Assembly: GCA_030637665.1 (NCBI GenBank)
Contig: DAOWGA010000336.1
Coordinates: 1 to 6,676, forward strand
Length of the DNA stretch: 6,676 nt
Direction of reading: 5' to 3'
DNA from: Lysobacterales bacterium
GTDB lineage: Bacteria; Pseudomonadota; Gammaproteobacteria; Xanthomonadales; SZUA-36
The first letter of the stretch is position 1; the number at the start of each line of letters is the position of its first letter. Below the pieces are notes generated by a model that worked only from the letters and a program-made list of their open reading frames with translations, searched no databases and was not told the DNA's origin. Below are positions 5,813 through 6,676 of the stretch, piece after piece. The translations under genes and the position numbers were made by a program.

Positions 5813-6506
5813 GAACACCTCTGAATCAGTATTGAAAGTACAGAAACTCAGCAAACAGGTTAGCAGCCCGGAAGGGTTGCTCACCATACTTGACCGGGTC
5901 AGCCTGGAAATCACCCGCGGGGAATCCATTGCGATCGTGGGCGCATCCGGTGCCGGCAAGTCTACTCTGCTGGGACTACTGGCTGGGCTGGATGTTCCCA
6001 GCGAAGGGAAAATCTGGTTGGGCGATGAAGAAATCACTGCCCTGGACGAGGATGGCCGCGCCGCTTTACGAGCCGACAACGTCGGTTTCGTATTTCAGTC
6101 CTTCCACCTGATCCCTTCGCTCACTGCGAAGGAAAACGTCATGTTGCCCCTGGAACTGACAGGAGCCGGGAACGCGGCGGAGGCCGCTTTGCAAGCACTG
6201 AGAAATGTCGGCCTGGAAGCCCGCAGCAGCCATTACCCGCACCAACTGTCCGGCGGAGAAAAACAACGGGTGGCGATTGCCAGGGCTTTCGTGGTCAAGC
6301 CAACCCTGCTGTTTGCCGATGAGCCGACTGGAAACCTGGACAAGCATACCGGTGACACGGTCATCGACCTGTTGTTTCACATGAACAAAGAAGCCAATAC
6401 CACACTGGTGCTGGTGACGCATGATCCTGAACTGGCTTCCCGTTGCGACCGTACCCTGCACATGGATGCCGGCCGCTTTGAACGTGAAGAAGTGAAGGTA
6501 ATTTGA
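5811..6506 (+). CDS. ybbA: ABC transporter ATP-binding protein YbbA
   Basis: A 231-residue ATPase of the LolD/MacB/FtsE type (E. coli YbbA: 228). It contains Walker [10 protein letters not shown] (44-52), Q-loop Q96 in VFQSFHLIP, signature LSGGE (146-150), Walker B LLFADE (166-171), D-loop NLD and H-loop H204. It would power the FtsX-like permease encoded next; the natural substrate of the family member YbbA-YbbP is not well established. The ATG at 5811 matches the E. coli N-terminus, although no clear ribosome binding site precedes it; the frame is open upstream to 5664, but that part is antisense to tesA. The start codon shares two base pairs with the tesA start codon on the other strand, so each gene's upstream signals lie inside the other. 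Confidence 0.96.
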   Translation: MNTSESVLKVQKLSKQVSSPEGLLTILDRVSLEITRGESIAIVGASGAGKSTLLGLLAGLDVPSEGKIWLGDEEITALDEDGRAALRADNVGFVFQSFHLIPSLTAKENVMLPLELTGAGNAAEAALQALRNVGLEARSSHYPHQLSGGEKQRVAIARAFVVKPTLLFADEPTGNLDKHTGDTVIDLLFHMNKEANTTLVLVTHDPELASRCDRTLHMDAGRFEREEVKVI

Positions 6507-6676
6507 ATACTGGATTCACCAATACCCTGCGACTGGCGTTCAAACTGCTGGCGCGGGACTGGCGAGCCGGCGAACTGACCGTACTGGCCCTGGCACTGCT
6601 GATCGCGGTTGGCGCCCTGACCGGAGTAGCGTTCCTCACAGATCGTGTAGGGCAGGCGGTGGAATTACGAGCAGCG
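6503..6676 (+). CDS. ybbP: FtsX-like permease YbbP, N-terminal part (runs off the window)
   Basis: The first 58 residues of a large membrane protein, the permease partner of YbbA. It opens with NTLRLAFKLLARDWRAGELT and a hydrophobic helix (about residues 24-45, TVLALALLIAVGALTGVAF), followed by DRVGQAVELRAA, the layout of the E. coli YbbP N-terminus (short basic segment, first membrane helix, then SDR-like region entering the periplasmic domain). The start is a TTG at 6503 because an in-frame stop lies at 6485 and no ATG or GTG is nearby; GAAGGT (6494-6499) serves as ribosome binding site. It overlaps the ybbA TGA as TTGA, which points to translational coupling. The gene continues past 6676. 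Confidence 0.85.
   Translation, partial: MNTGFTNTLRLAFKLLARDWRAGELTVLALALLIAVGALTGVAFLTDRVGQAVELRAA

Noticed and set aside
5813..6079. N-terminal extension of tesA to a 310-residue protein
   Set aside because: The added 89 residues are Ser/Pro-rich antisense of ybbA, and the internal ATG at 5812 has both a ribosome binding site and a signal peptide.

Overview
The window looks like the chromosome of a gammaproteobacterium with moderately high GC. The protein sequences are clearly E. coli-like (DnaX, YbaB/EbfC, RecR, exonuclease I, TesA, YbbA, YbbP), the SRP RNA is the short 4.5S type, and the standard genetic code is in use (TAA, TAG and TGA all end genes here). I cannot name the genus from this sequence.

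Layout. Positions 1-324 carry a structured leader and a 75-residue unrecognised protein on the + strand. Positions 325-615 are a non-coding, partly AT-rich stretch with two inverted, perfect DnaA boxes (329-351), a third perfect DnaA box (521-529), a consensus IHF site (439-451) and a good sigma-70-like promoter (413-441). From 616 to 5050 everything reads on the minus strand in the order 4.5S RNA (ffs), dnaX, ybaB, recR, sbcB: a replication and repair cluster with short gaps and few internal signals. tesA (5147-5812) also reads on the minus strand. Its start codon overlaps that of ybbA (5811-6506, +), which is followed by the beginning of a ybbP-type permease (6503 to the window end).

How the genes fit together. 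dnaX makes the clamp loader ATPase, YbaB is a nucleoid-associated partner, RecR works in RecFOR gap repair, and SbcB would be the 3'-5' single-strand exonuclease. TesA is a periplasmic lysophospholipase/thioesterase. YbbA and YbbP form an ABC exporter of the MacB/LolD type that is found next to tesA in E. coli too.

The two most notable points are: (1) sbcB looks damaged at its 5' end. An in-frame ATG 3 nt after the recR stop is followed by two in-frame stop codons, and the codon for the first catalytic Asp (E. coli D15) reads Asn. The remaining 475-codon frame, which lacks the first active-site motif, is intact. (2) The 325-615 region combines DnaA boxes, an IHF site and an AT-rich segment in an arrangement recalling DnaA-control loci (DARS/datA) or an origin, although no dnaA or mnmG gene is nearby.
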